Positions 11,678 to 24,185 are shown, counted from the first letter of the stretch. The stretch: 64,000 nt of DNA from Siphonodentalium dalli (GCA_032622095.1 CP136066.1:53410609-53474608); one strand, 5' to 3'. A program made the numbers and translations. Notes: generated by a model not told the origin, from the letters alone.

Positions 11678-11753
11678 TGACCTATCACGAGCCACCCTGG
11701 AACCAATTCAAGGTCATAGGGGTCATCATATGGGTCACATGGATACGTGACCT
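11678..11753. promoter_or_regulatory. Cluster of five nuclear-receptor-like half-sites
   Basis: TGACCT at 11678, AGGTCA at 11711, GGGTCA at 11720, GGGTCA at 11732 and TGACCT at 11748 lie within 76 bp. The AGGTCA and first GGGTCA are a direct repeat with 3-bp spacing. A GCCGCCATCTTG (YY1-like) word follows at 11757. This may be a regulatory cluster or chance; no TATA or transcript start was identified. Confidence 0.3.
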
Positions 11754-12632
11754 TGGCCGCCATCTTGCATTTGCTTTAATTTATGTTTTTCGGCAGTTTT
11801 TTTTTATCATAGTATTACTATAATATAACTATGGTAGATCATAGAAGCATTGTATTTATACTGTACTGTAGTAAAACTATAATCTACTACATTATAACAT
11901 TTTATACTATATAGTATTAGACTAGTATAGTTTAGTATCACTACTGAACATAAAACTATTGTATTTTTTCATATGGGAACAATTATGATGCTTATATTTT
12001 CCACTCATCGATAGCATCCCACCAAAAGTGAATTCGTCAACGGTATATATTCTGGCTTGGATTGTACTCATAGAACTTCATGAGTAGCACTACATTGACT
12101 GACCTTTCTTCTAAATTATCAGTGCACACCATCACTCTATAGAAAATAACCGAACCCCTTGCGTAATGTAATAAAACAATAGAATGATACCCCTTATACC
12201 AGGTACACCCCGAATTCGCATAAATGCGCTATTGGCAGCGACTGGGTAACTCGCATTTATGCGAGATTGGCAACGAAAGAGTTAAAGATATATAATCCGA
12301 CTTAACGCCCCTAATTTCGGCTTCGGGGTAAAAAATATTAGATTGGAGTCGAGGAACCCACCCTTCAAAGCTCAAGAGTTATCAGATTTCGAGTTTTGAA
12401 ATATGTTATTATCCACCACCTCGAATATTTGGCGGCGTGAAAATAAATGTTGATATAATTACAACTACTTTCGTTTTCGTTGAAATGCGGGCATTTGCTT
12501 GGTCGAGAGGCGTGACCTGATCTATCAAAAATCAACCGAAAAACGATGATGATGGCATATATATACATGTGTATATAACACTTTTTGGGGGGAGTTTTAT
12601 ACTATAGATGACGATGGTTAGCTTTATTGTTT

Positions 12633-12716
12633 GGCAGTTAATCGATTCTGATAACTGCAGCGACATTTTCTGATGATATGGGGACCATCTAATCGAATTG
12701 TGTACCTTTAAGAGTT
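12633..12716. mobile_element. Family E terminal fragment
   Basis: TTAATCGATTCTGATAACTG followed by ATATGGGGACCATC and a terminus near GTACCTTTAA matches the right end of the element at 45367-46791. Only this end is recognisable. From 11754 to 12632 and 12717 to 13127 I see no gene. Confidence 0.5.
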
Positions 12717-13127
12717 CGACACCAAATATAGTTTAGAAAGGGTGTAAATTTTTAAAAACACATCGAGTCGTTGAATTTTTATCAGGGAAGACGTGAAATT
12801 TCTACGAGGGTGAACAATTTGGTGAACTTAGTGCCACTTTAACCCGTCTCTATTATATGGATTCTTTCATTAGCCTATAAAGAATAGATTGGAATTTTCT
12901 ATTATTTATACGGAGGGGTGTTCACGAAATATAAGCTGATAACAGACCAACATATAATACAAGTGCAGGAGGGATCGTATTCATTAGTGCGAAACGTTCA
13001 AACAATAACGGAGTTCTGTTCTAAAAAGCCCATAAACATTCCCATGAATGTGATAAAAAATTATAAATAAAATTGATATTAATACGCGCTGTCACTAACT
13101 CGCGGCCATATTGGATCAACCAGGTTT

Positions 13128-13239
13128 TAGTGCTACAGCTATGTCAAAGTTCTGAAGTAGCATTTCCATATATGGAAGTCATTAATATTCTTAAGCTCTA
13201 TATATGGAAATGATACTCCAGAACTTTGGCATGTAGCAC
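13128..13239. repeat. 112-bp foldback repeat
   Basis: The left arm (GTGCTACAGCTATGTCAAAG...) pairs imperfectly with the right arm (...AACTTTGGCATGTAGCAC), each about 42 nt, around a short AT-rich loop. Confidence 0.7.
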
Positions 13240-13519
13240 TTAAACGACGAAACCGGGGCTGGATGAATCTCTTAAACCAAACGGGGCTGGATGAATCCAA
13301 TACGGTCGCGACTCAGTGATCTCGCTTATTTTGATAGAATCTTTTTCCTGATGGAGTGTCCTCCGTTCATATATATTATTGTATATATATCCTGAAATCT
13401 TTATAAACCTTGCTGGGAAGAGATAGACCATCTTTAAGGGAACTACTCGTCAATAAGTAAATACGTATTCAGTAAATAAAGGGTTAAAGAACAACTGTCC
13501 GATCTGACACCAAATAATT

Positions 13520-13775
13520 CCCAATTATAGTTAAACTATAGTTAATTATACTTAATTGTAGTTAATAATACTTAATTACATTTAACCACAGTTAATTATA
13601 GTTGATTATATTTAATTATAGTTAATTATAGTTAATTTAGTTAACTATAATTAATCATAGTTAATTTTAGTTAATTATAGTTAATTTTAGTTGACTTTAG
13701 TGGATTTTAGTTAATTTTAGTTAATTTTAGTTCATTATAGTTTATTATAGTTAAGTATAATTAATTATAGTTAAG
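13520..13775. repeat. AT-rich array of about 10-bp GTTAATTATA units
   Basis: About 25 degenerate units of (A/T)GTTAATT(A/T)TA follow one another, some in inverse form (TTAACTATAATTAA). It is a simple array with no coding. Confidence 0.9.
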
Positions 13776-13876
13776 CTTTCAGCTTAGTATGCAAAATAAA
13801 AAATAAAATACTTGACACAAATATCGAGAAAATACCCCAAAGAATACATCATTTACAGGCCGACTTGATATTCCGT

Positions 13877-14422
13877 ATTATAGTGTGGGGGCAAGTGTTC
13901 AAAAACTGGTTCCTTGTATACTTTTTTAGTAGAAGCATGGCATGTATATTTTCAACATCGGGATGGGTTGTGCTAAATAATTGGACTCTATTCCAATTTT
14001 TTAATGTCACGTGACCTCCAAATCCAAGATGGCTGCCATCACAAGCAAAAATCAGGATATTTTCGAGGATTTTTGCTCATGTTTTTGAGCAAATCTACCT
14101 CAAATAGCCGCGATATGTCCCCAAATCATCCGATCCACTTGCCTTTATGGTTTACTGGTTTAGTCGAAATAGCAGATGTGCTCAGGAAGGTCAGAGTAAA
14201 CATTATGGGTTGTTTAGCGATTTTCGTTTTGAGGGCTAGGGGTGACTTACAAGCCGTGTTTCACCACATCGGTACCCTCTCATCTTGTTCTACTTCCGGC
14301 TCGATAAAAAATTGGAATAGAGTCTTAAAATTCCCTCCAAACTGAATAGGTTATGAAAATCATAGTGGCTTGCTTCTACTAAAAAAGTATACAAGATCTA
14401 CATTTGCCCCCACACTATTATA
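13877..14422. mobile_element. Inverted-repeat element, about 546 bp
   Basis: The left end (TAGTGTGGGGGCAA, then CTTGTATACTTTTTTAGTAG) is matched inversely at the right (CTACTAAAAAAGTATACAAG, then TTGCCCCCACACTA). A second inner inverted pair, ACTCTATTCCAATTTTTTA and TAAAAAATTGGAATAGAGT, brackets the centre. A 113-codon open frame at 14004-14345 inside is probably not a gene, because it reads into the inner inverted repeat and shows no transposase motif. Confidence 0.75.
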
Positions 14423-14468
14423 TACCATTTTGAAGAGGAACCAACATATATTACAAGAGAATCATTAT

Positions 14469-14981
14469 GGCTGCGGACACACGTATCACAGTAGCGATGG
14501 CATAGTAGGTGTGACAATTAATTATGGTGCAATTTTGGTGACAATTGGTCGTCATATTCCTGTGCCATAGCGAGACATGTCGCCCGCCGCACATTCACAC
14601 AATGAGTCTTTTCCAAGCTCTATCAGCGTCGAGATCGACATCTCAATGATTTATCAAACCGAATGTCTTGTCGCTGTTGATCGTTACTCAACACGCAATG
14701 TTATATTTTTAATGCTAACACACAAGACAATTCTGGACGATCGGTCGTGCAATTTTATGTATCGTAGAGAATACAATGTGGCTAAACGTAATGAGTAGAG
14801 ATCAACCTTGGTGAAAATCAATGGGTTAATTTGTCAGTCGACTCACTGTGCGAATATGCGGCGCGCGACACGACTCCCGATGGCATATAAATTATGTTGA
14901 CCAATTGTCACCAAACTCTACCATAATTAATTGTCACACCTACTATGCCATCGCTACTGTGGTATACGTGTGTCCGCAGCC
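14469..14981. mobile_element. Inverted-repeat element, 513 bp, about 82-bp termini
   Basis: The left terminus GGCTGCGGACACACGTAT... is matched by the right terminus ending ATACGTGTGTCCGCAGCC. The long arms share GCGATGGCATAGTAGGTGTG and GACAATTAATTATGG. The centre has no transposase-like frame, so this is a non-autonomous DNA element inserted beside the one at 13877-14422. Confidence 0.8.
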
Positions 14982-15082
14982 ATTAATACTGAACAGATGT
15001 GTCCTCGGAGTGTCCACCAAGTGATATAGATTCTCAGATTCACCCCCCTCTATTTACCCCAAATGCTCATAAGTCACAACTA

Positions 15083-15301
15083 AGAGATAGAGTTATTCCT
15101 CGTCTATTGGGAGTATTAAACTGGCACAACAGACCAGATCGAAATTAAGTACAGAACACACTTCGGTACCTTGACATAAACAGTTTATTCGGCCGGATAA
15201 GTTGATAATACAATCTTTTGGAGCATCATCTTTCAAATGGTATATACTATGGAATATGTTGTATATAAAGTGATCTGATTCGAAAATAAAGTGGGCTTAA
15301 C
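15083..15301. mobile_element. Family B fragment
   Basis: It matches the right half of the complete copy at 54860-55321: GAGTTATTCCTC, GGATAAGTTGATAATACAAT, CTTTCAAATGGTATA and an end AAAGTGGGC. Confidence 0.65.
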
Positions 15302-15487
15302 GCAAAAGATCATAATCGAGAACTCGCTGCACCCTCTACCGCTGTGGGGGTGACGTGCAGAATCATCCATGGACGCTCTTTATAAGAGACGGTCATTATT
15401 AACAAAAAATTTAGGCTGACAACAATTCCAACCGTGTTGAAACTTTCCCTTATGTAAGTCGATATCCGGCCACGATAACCTCATATA

Positions 15488-15890
15488 TTAACCCTCCATG
15501 GCGGGAGCTGCGCTAGCGCAACGTTAAAGACCTATGCCAATGCATTCTCTTATATACGCGAGTCGAACATAGGTCGCCTCGAATATATAAGAGAATGCAT
15601 TGGACTAATAATTTGTTATCATTTTTTCTTACATTCTTTAACAATTTTTAGAATTTATTTTAGAATTTTTTCTTACATTCTTTAAAAAGAATGATCATGT
15701 TTTATATTGTTTGTTACATTCCAGAACAATTTTATCATTTTTTTTTCTTATATTCATTAACAATTTTATCATTTTTGTCGTTTTTCTTACATTCTTTATC
15801 AATTTTTATCATTTTTTCTTACATTCCTTAACAATAATTTTTATCATTTTTTATCATTATTTCTTACATTCTTTAAAGGGACTCAAAAAT
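15488..15890. mobile_element. Family D copy, left end plus one palindrome
   Basis: It starts with TTAACCCTCCATGG at a TTAA, then a near-perfect 67-bp palindrome at 15537-15603 (arms CCAATGCATTCTCTTATATA and TATATAAGAGAATGCATTGG). A long tract of repeated TTTTATCATTTTTTCTTACA-like words follows to about 15870. The second palindrome and right terminus are absent. Confidence 0.75.
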
Positions 15891-16216
15891 AATCGCCACC
15901 ATGTTGTTGTTGTTGAAATCAGCTGATCGCTGCCTGTTCCTAACGCTTCTATGAACTGCATGCATGGTTTATCTCCCCTGATATGCTATAAATAGATTGG
16001 GGATATCCCTGTGTTCTGTCAAGCATGGTTTCACTGTCAGGATATCGTTAAAAAAAGACTGAGATATATTGAGCTTAAATTGGCAAAATGCGATCAAATA
16101 AGAAGTTTTCGTAAGCGGGAAGATGCCGAAAAATTGGAAAGAGCAACGAATGGTGTGTGTCTTCCGCCGTGGTGGATTTTGAATGGGGATTTCCATGCAA
16201 ATCTGCGGAGCAAAAG

Positions 16217-18069
16217 TTAAGGGTATCCTAAACGTGACAGAGTTGAAATTTCTTCCAATATGGCCGAAAATTAATAAAAATAATGAGCTCGAATTCACTA
16301 TAAGGTTTGCAAAATGGCCAAAATGAACCAATACAATATTATAAGTATAAAACATAGATCATTTTGAAATGTAAAATGTTGTCCCATCTCACAGGAATCT
16401 ATATAAAAAAAATTATGAAACAATTGTTGTTTTAAATTTTACACTTTCTTACAGTACTCATATCTGTACAATTACTGCATGTTTTTACTATAATAGTTTA
16501 CCGATAGATGCTTTGATATTCCAATATATTGAGAGGGACCTTGCTTTTTCATTATAATGTTTCTTGTGTCAGAAATTCACCGTGTAAAATGTGGTCGTAT
16601 CCGCTCGATATGCGAAATCCACAACAACACTCGAAAAATAGGGAACTTCAATTTGTAGTTAACAGATAATAAAATCTGAGAATATATAGTCACCACTAAT
16701 TAGCCTACTTAAGTACTTTATGACCAAAACTAACCTTAGAATATCGCTGATTTAAATGACAATTTCCTAGAAAAAAGATATTTGAAGGCAAACTTTGACA
16801 AAATGGATTGTAAACATCACGTGACTAAAAACTTGGAATACCCTCCGAACGAAATTTCCCAAAAGTATGAAATAATTCACTCTTTAAATAATTTTTGTTG
16901 TTAAACATGGCAAAACACCGGAATATGCATTAGATTAACATCCAAAAACACGGTATTCATATATAAACAGAATTTATTGAATAATGTGTATATCTATCAA
17001 GTATTATTTTGTTAGAGGGTACGGATTCCCGGTCTTTCCCAAATCTATTTTTAGTGTTGCACGAGTTTCCCTCTTTGCAGATGCAAACTATTCTTATTAA
17101 AAGCAATCAAAACAAGGTTACACGCATTATACACAGCGGACATAATCCACAACAAATGTAATTCATGCAGGTATAGATAACTGCGCAATCGGTCATCCAA
17201 GTTATTTTTTAGGGCTGTTGTATTGTTTGATCAACTTTCTCAGAAAAACAAAATGTCGAAATCTCGTTTTGGTTTCGTTTTAATGGCTGACTAAATGAGT
17301 TCAAAATATTTTTTTAAACAATATTAGGGGTAATTAAACTAGAATTGTAGCAAATTACAATATATGCTGGCTTCTTGATGTTGTTTTTCAACTGTCTGGT
17401 GTAATTTCTGTTAGAAAATCTCTGAAGTATGAATGTATGCCAGGCCATTTGTGTCAAAATGCACCAGTATCACAAAATATGATGCATCTGATTTTCGTAG
17501 GGAATGTTGGAAATATAGCTTACAGTGTATTTTTTTGTTTAAATATGTTATACAGTATCAATTTTGCATGAGGTATTGTTGAAATAGGGGCAACATAGAC
17601 AGCCTTATACATCCTTATGATCCAGCTCACATCATTGCCAACTTGGCTTCCCATACCAAAAAATAGTCCCAAAAAGCAAATGGCCACATATTTGTGTTCA
17701 ACTGATGGAGGGTGCCTTCAACTCAATGGATTTGTAGCTAAAATAGTGAGTTATTTTATAAAATGATGGTCCCTCTCCTCATCATGGAATCCTAATATAT
17801 AGGATGCCACAATAATTATAACTGTTTGCTTTATTAGTTTTGACTTCTGGTGATTGGCATAATTTCGCTCACTTTCCAGTTAATTTTCTCAGTCAAATAT
17901 ATATTTTAAAAATATGGATGTGATGCCAAAAAATTGTTCAATCATATTCCTATATCCTTGTGAAATTTCATGTAAATTGGAAACATAGTCTTGCAATGGC
18001 TGGCATTTATCGGAGAGAGGGGTATAAACACTCATTCGGCCATCTTTGTCACGTTTAGGATACCCTTAA
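16217..18069. mobile_element. 1.85-kb TTAA-flanked non-autonomous DNA element
   Basis: The left end reads TTAAGGGTATCCTAAACGTG and the right end is its inverse, CACGTTTAGGATACCCTTAA. TTAA is present on both sides, and removing one copy restores the interrupted arm of the host repeat. A TTAA duplication is the hallmark of piggyBac-type transposition. No open frame longer than about 70 codons lies inside, so it depends on a transposase elsewhere. Confidence 0.8.
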
Positions 18070-18332
18070 AGAGTTGCACATACTTCTGAGTGTGACTTGA
18101 TGTGGTACTAGACAACAGGTATTCATCTGGTGGGTCCGCTTCGTAAATTATAAAATTTTGCTATAAATATATTTTTGAGAATTTTTTTCTGGAATTACAT
18201 ATCACTTGACCTACATAACTTATATTTGTCAGATTCGAAATATCAATATAAAATTCAAAAATAAATACACCAACATTATAATTTATAATGGAACAAGTTC
18301 CAATTGGACCCGCCAGTCGCCAGATAAATACC

Positions 18333-18471
18333 CAGGGATGCCAGAAAAGGGGGACATACGGGGGGCACTTGCCCCCCTTGATGGCCTGACTCAGGTGAGG
18401 CCAGTGGATACCCGAAAAGTGCCCTCCTGGTTGGTTTGCCCCCTTGCCCTTTGATGCTTCTGGCGTCCCTG
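18333..18471. mobile_element. 139-bp hAT-like MITE with 8-bp target duplication
   Basis: The ends CAGGGATGCCAGAA and TTCTGGCGTCCCTG are near-perfect inverted repeats. The 8-mer TAAATACC is present exactly on both sides (18325-18332 and 18472-18479). CAGGG-type ends and an 8-bp duplication fit the hAT superfamily. The interior is GC-rich. Confidence 0.85.
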
Positions 18472-18572
18472 TAAATACCTGTTGTTTTCAATAATACATC
18501 AAGTCACACTCAGAAGTATGTGCAACTCTAAATTTTGCTCTGCAGATTTGCATGGAAATCCCCATTCAAAAT

Positions 18573-19356
18573 TGGTCACTTGACCTCGAGATCTCTCTTA
18601 AACTTAAAGAACAGATACAGAAAAGAACATATACAGACGAGATGATGGATCAGTCACAGACATGCTGTCTGAGGTAAAGCTCCCAGAAGGAAAGAACAGC
18701 GACTGGTTCAATACCACAAAATAGTCATGGGGTTGCTCCCAGCCCTTCCTAAGCCTGATTATCTAAAACACAAGGCAAATACAGGCTACAGCCATCGACG
18801 TATATTGTAAATATAGATCGATGCTACAGCCAACAAAATTTGAGGACTGTACGTATCAGTCAAAATCCGGTGGAGAAGGAGGTGTGTAACAACACAGAAT
18901 CGTTCCAACTTCTGCATACTAGCAGCTCGCAATACGAACACTCCTTCTTTGTTAAAACAACTGTGGAATGGAACCACCTGGAATAGTCGGTTGTTGATAT
19001 CAGTGACATTGACGGGTTTCTATCTGCTCTGCGAGGGGAACAACAGTATGGGGTGTTTTCAACAATTCTAACAAGGAGCTATTGCTTAACTATTTATAAT
19101 TTATGCTTGTTTATCATATATAATAAATTATTTTTCAATTATTTCGCTTGCTGTTTATATTTATACTCCAAAATCATTTGGATGGCTCAAACAACAACAT
19201 TGTCATTGCATATATTAAGTACTATATGGGAGATCAATCTAACATGTAATGGCTGATTATGCTTAAGCGTAACTCCATTACGCTTTAAAAGCATAATTGG
19301 TTTTTATTGCCTTACAGCGTTATATGTAATGGTAGACCTACATGTATCTAACTTAG
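18573..19356. other. No gene supported
   Basis: AT-rich sequence with short chance frames only. CATCGACGTATATTGTAAAT-type palindromic words near 18790-18825 are the only structure noticed. Confidence 0.35.
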
Positions 19357-19617
19357 TAAGGCTGAAGGGGTCACTCTCACCAAACAAAGTGCTGAAGGGT
19401 ACACAGGATCGTATCTGCCATGATTTCTGTTAGAGAATAATTGATTACGTTCCAATGAATAGAAAATGAACTGAAAACAAACTGCTCATGGGCGTCAGAC
19501 TTTCAGAAACACAGTTTAAGTAACGGTGTTAGTGGCGATCACAAACCTTCAGCACATTTTCAAACCATGTGTACCCTTCAGCACTTTTTTTTGGTGAGAG
19601 TGACCCCTTCAGCCTTA
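19357..19617. mobile_element. 261-bp MITE with about 48-bp inverted termini at TA
   Basis: TAAGGCTGAAGGGGTCACTC at the left is mirrored by GAGTGACCCCTTCAGCCTTA at the right, and the match continues inward through GTGCTGAAGGGTACACA. TA at both ends suggests a Tc1/mariner-type target. Confidence 0.85.
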
Positions 19618-19835
19618 GAACGGTTTAATGTTCTGGGCGGATGGTAAGATGGTAAAAAATAGTTGTTTCCTCATAGAATCTCCACATATATATTCAGACA
19701 GACAGATGGGGAGGGGTGTTGAAAAATGAATTGGGAAAACAATTGTAAAGAGGGAAAGAAATTGGTTGCGGGGGTGGGTGAATCGCAGAAATGGTAAAAT
19801 GTAAAAAAGTATCATATGTGTCTGAATATATATTA

Positions 19836-19850
19836 CCCCCCCCCCCCCCC
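19836..19850. repeat. Poly-C tract
   Basis: An uninterrupted run of about 15 C. Similar runs occur near 50229, 51041 and 52855. These places are prone to sequencing length errors. Confidence 0.9.
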
Positions 19851-20057
19851 ACCTCCAGAGCAAATTGAAATAAATTTAAATCCATATACCCTGTTTTTCT
19901 CATGGCATTTTTGTTTTGGTGTTTTGTTGAATAAAATTAACTTATGACTGAGATTACTCCTTCAGTCTTGATACTTTTCCAAAAATCCCATTTTTTGGCA
20001 TTTTTGACTGTTTAACAAATGTTGGGGCATAAATAGAAAAAACAACCAGTCATGCTT

Positions 20058-20470
20058 ATGCGTTCTTTTATATATATGAATCTCGCATATATACAATCTT
20101 AAATATAAGAGACTGCACTGGCTTAGAAGTTCAATATAAGTATTGTTAGCTTAATGCATTCTCTTGTATATGCAAGGCATCCTATTGGAGACTCACATAT
20201 ATAAGAGAATGCATTGGCACAAGTTTTCAAAAAAATTCATGAAGCTCCAGTTATGGAAGGATTAATCATAAATAATGGTCTCCCATATGGCAGGTTGTAA
20301 ATATAAAAGAATGCACTGGCTTGCATGGTCAAGATAAATGTTGTTAGGCCAATGAATTCTCTTAAATATGTGAGTCTGCCTATGGGAGACTGTCATATAT
20401 AAGAGAATGCATTGGTACAGTGTTTTCGCTAAATTTCAGGAAGCTCCCGGTCATGAAATGTGCAAAATTA
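20058..20470. mobile_element. Family D fragments, two or three palindromes
   Basis: Degraded copies of the family D palindrome lie at about 20058-20125, 20153-20213 and 20349-20415, followed by the family's right-end word AGGAAGCTCCCGGTCATGAAA. Confidence 0.7.
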
Positions 20471-21224
20471 TTTAGAACACTTTCAATTGTAAAACGATAG
20501 CATCACAATGTGTTTGGAAATCCCTTCACAGTTTGTAAGTCTAACACATAATTTGTTCAAAAATAGTTTTGTCTTCATCATAGACTAATAAGAAATCATG
20601 TTTTGTACACAATCTAGTCAGAAAATTACTAAAACTATGAAAAAGCTGTTAATTTTTTTTCTAGTTTTTGAAATACCTGACCATCATATATTGAATTTGG
20701 CTCAGTCTGATACACTCTAATTCTTGAAGACACACAACTTGAAAAACCCTTACTCTTACAGATGGATTAATCATTATCTCTTTCTATAACAAGTATTTTA
20801 TAGTTTCCTGTGTATAACATAATAAATATGAATCGAAGACCCCTGTCTGGAAACACTTCTATCAATTAGTATTATAATAAGCATACAATCAATGTCCAGT
20901 ATTTTAGGGATCGTGTTTATTGGAACTTTTTCTAAAAAAAATAGGAACAAATATATATCCCACTTAATTCTCGCATTAAAAAATACATATTGATTTAAAA
21001 TCAATATTAATTGATAGTAACATTTCCAGACAGGTATCTCGGGCTTATTTTTATTATGTTATAACCAGTAAACTATACAACACATGTTAGAGGAAGAGAT
21101 AATCCATCTTTAGTGAATTTGGAAATTTGTAAATGATTAAATTTCTTCTGTAAAGCAGGAAAATAAAATCTACAAAATATGCAGTTGGAAGAACTTGGGA
21201 GACTCAAATATATAATATAACCAT

Positions 21225-21475
21225 TTCTTGATTGGAGCTGCGCTAGTGGAGCATTGAATCATGTGCCAGTGCATTCCCTTATATCTGCAGGTCCCATAGG
21301 CAGCCTCACATATATAAGAGAATGCATATATATAGGTAATATATTCTCTTATATATTCTAGGATCCCTACTGGAAACTACCATATATAAGAGAATGCATT
21401 AGCACAGGTTTTTTTGCAATATTTCCAATCATGGAAGGGTGAATGCTGCTCCCATAATGAAAGGGTTAATTGATT
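21225..21475. mobile_element. Family D copy with two palindromes
   Basis: It begins with GGAGCTGCGCTAGTG, carries two palindromes (about 21265-21330 and 21340-21403), and ends with CATGGAAGGG. The region from 21476 to 22740 shows only AT-rich sequence and no supported gene. Confidence 0.7.
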
Positions 21476-22759
21476 TTATTCCTAAATAGACAATTTTTGT
21501 TGTAATTAGTTTTAGTTCCGACCCTCCAGGTTCGGTATTTTGTCTCATAAATGAATCACATAGTTTTGATTACTCTGACTACTGATGGTATACTAGCACC
21601 TCCCATAAATCCTGAATAACATAGGTGAATCATGGGTACAAGATAAAAAATATAGGATAGAAGCCATGGTTATTTCACACTATTATAAATATGAAAATAA
21701 TTACATTTTTGCTGCTGAAATATTGTCCATAACCCCAGCTCACCAAGAAGTATGAGACTGAATTATATCTAAATATGTCATTTTGACAAAAAAATAATCA
21801 ATTTGATGCTCAATGACAAACTGTGAGATAAATCTTACAGTTCCAGGAGATTTCACTCCATTGTCACTATACATATTTTCTTATCTGGTACCTGCTGGTA
21901 AACAGAAAAAAACACCTATTTGTTATTAGTATTCAGTATAGGAGTCTGGGGTCTGCCATGAGAGGGATGGACATCATCAATATCATGAAGAGATATATTT
22001 AAGAACACTTATTTTAAATGATTTATTAATAAGGTACTTAACACATGTATGAATTTTCACTAATGAATTAAATTTAATATAATTACAAGTCTGTTAATAA
22101 CTGAATACCACAACTGACTGTCACTAGCTGTGATAGACTTGCAATTGAATTTATTAATTGAGTAATTGGCAATCATGAATATTTTTGTGGGAGCTTCTGG
22201 CATGATTTAGTCCTTGTTCAAATTATTGTTGAATGTTGGGTCAACAGCCTGGAGCTATCTTGTTGAACATGAAGAAACCCCCTCCCCTAGATCATGTCAT
22301 GAATCTTTACTCTGCTTAGCGTCTGTAGAGATCTTATTCCATCAGTACAAAACTTGGGAATTTTGTTATGTTTTGATAATGAACTTTATAACATTGAACA
22401 AACAAGGCAGGGAACATATTTCTTTGTTTATATTTGTTCCTCGATAATCAACTTCAAAGTATGGGGTGGTCCCAGCTCGACAATGCATGCTTTTTGTGGC
22501 TTTAGTGAGCTGACATCACAAAAACACTGAATTAATTACCCTGCAGAAATTCCATGATTGTAAGTGCGCATAGCAAATTCACCCATCAAGTCTGTTAAAT
22601 AATGTCATCTCGAGTTGGCACTTTCACCTACTTATGAATAAACAATTAAGCGACAGGTATTAATAAAGAAATATATTCCCCTTTTTTATTTTTTCAGCTT
22701 TATAAGGTTCTCTATCAATACTTCAAAAAGTTCCCGAGGAGGCCAAATTGTCATTTAAT

Positions 22760-22985
22760 AATGAAGTGCGCTTAAGTGCAATTAATTGCACTTAAGCACA
22801 AATAATTACACTTAAGCACAATTAGTTGAACTTATCATTGGGCTTAAGAGCAATCATTTCTCTTAAGTGCAATCGATTGTGCTTAAGCATAGTGATTTGT
22901 TCTTGAAAACATAATTATTTGTGCTTAAGCGCAATCAATTTTGCTTACGCACAATCAATTGCCTAATCTTAAGCGCATTTCATGG
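22760..22985. repeat. Array of CTTAAG-GCAAT palindromic units
   Basis: About ten units of about 20 bp follow the pattern GCAATYAATTGCACTTAAG in both orientations. A shorter second array, with the same flanking word (CCAAATTG-CATTTAATAA), lies at 23553-23672. Confidence 0.85.
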
Positions 22986-23552
22986 TTATACATGTATGTA
23001 ACTAAACACCCCTGGTGAATAAATAGGTTTATCCATAACTCAACCTTAGCTCTTATTGACATATCACCTCTTGTTTTCATTGGTTTGCATGGGAGCAAGC
23101 CTAAGTTCTTTATCGAAATGGTAGACTCGCAATATCATTACCTTCTGTTTTAGTTGTGGCAACTCGTGATAGTATTAACTTCTGTATTAGTTGGGGCAAC
23201 TTTGATTTTCGAGTACATATACAGGTACTCCATATTAGGGAAGCAGGTCCTCAGTGACACCATATTCGCGCCACAGTATATGACCTGGAAATACTATAGA
23301 TCTGTGCAAGAGCCGCTGATTTAATAAAACTACCAGAGCTCGAGGAGTGAGACATCAAAGCTCCCGGAATGAAACACCCATTTTTGGGACAGGGATGCTG
23401 ATAATATGACAATAGGGGTTTTCACCCGATTTAAGTCAATAAGTACTCCATATGAGGTAAGCAAGCCCTTATACAGTGACACCACATTATTGCTATATGA
23501 CCATAGCTATGGCCCAAATCTATGGCCCAAAGTCATATTAGCCAGAGTATAT

Positions 23553-23672
23553 AGGATGCCAAATTGACATTTAATAAATAATTGAGCTTAAGCGCAATAA
23601 GGAATCTTATTAAGAACATTCCTTGTTATACGCTTAACCGCAATACATCCTTATTGCGCTTAAGTGCAATTA
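23553..23672. repeat. Second, shorter CTTAAG array
   Basis: GAGCTTAAGCGCAAT, CGCTTAACCGCAAT and ATTGCGCTTAAGTGCAATTA follow a flank shared with 22738-22760. The two arrays are related copies. Confidence 0.75.
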
Positions 23673-23859
23673 ATTTATTTGGTCTTGAGAATGAGAGTTA
23701 TTATTCTCAAAACAATCGTATCAAATTGGTGACGAAAGATCGCCGACCAATCGGATCGCGCGGATTGGAATTGTGGCTAAAAATAGTTATCTGCGGGATT
23801 CCGCCGTATATATATATGTTATTGCTTCAGTCAATCGGGGTATACCGGGGAAGATTGTT

Positions 23860-24062
23860 GTGGCCCTTTAACAATTTTTCTTTTATTTTTATTTTTTCTT
23901 TCATTCTTTAACAATTATAAAAATAATTTAAAAAATTGTTAGGACAATGTATTCTCTTATATATGCGAGGCGCTCTATGGGGGGGGGACAAGCATGTATA
24001 AGAGAATGCATTGGCACACGGTTTTCGCATAAAATCAGGAAGCTCCAGTCATGAAAGGGTTA
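23860..24062. mobile_element. Family D copy, right half with TTAA end
   Basis: A T-rich tract, one palindrome (about 23945-24013, with a G run in its loop), GGAAGCTCCAGTCATGAAAG and a terminal GGGTTAA at 24056-24062. Confidence 0.75.
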
Positions 24063-24185
24063 AAGTTCTCATGAGTCCGATTTAGTTATTATCTGGTACA
24101 GAACAAGTACCATGCGTACATATGTGATTTTATTGTGTCGAATCGAACAGGGCATTTTAAATTCATGCTCAAGTGTGTGCGGTAC

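Larger units (their letters stand above)
16176..18572. mobile_element. Outer inverted-repeat element with two nested insertions
   Basis: The left arm is 16176-16220 plus 18070-18101; the right arm is 18499-18572. The arms share TTTTGAATGGGGATTTCCAT, CATGCAAATCTGC and AGTTGCACATACTTCTGAGT. The left arm is split by a 1.85-kb element bounded by TTAA, and the loop carries a small hAT-like element. No transposase was seen. A 69-codon frame ending at 16220 is unrecognised. Confidence 0.75.

Noticed and set aside
14004-14345. 113-codon frame that might encode a protein
   Set aside because: It lies wholly inside an inverted-repeat element and partly on its inner palindrome; no motif was recognised.
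15969-16355. 128-codon minus-strand frame
   Set aside because: It spans the insertion junction of the TTAA element at 16217, so it cannot be an ancestral gene.
22760-22985. CRISPR-like array
   Set aside because: Units are short palindromes without unique spacers of constant length, and the genome is eukaryotic.
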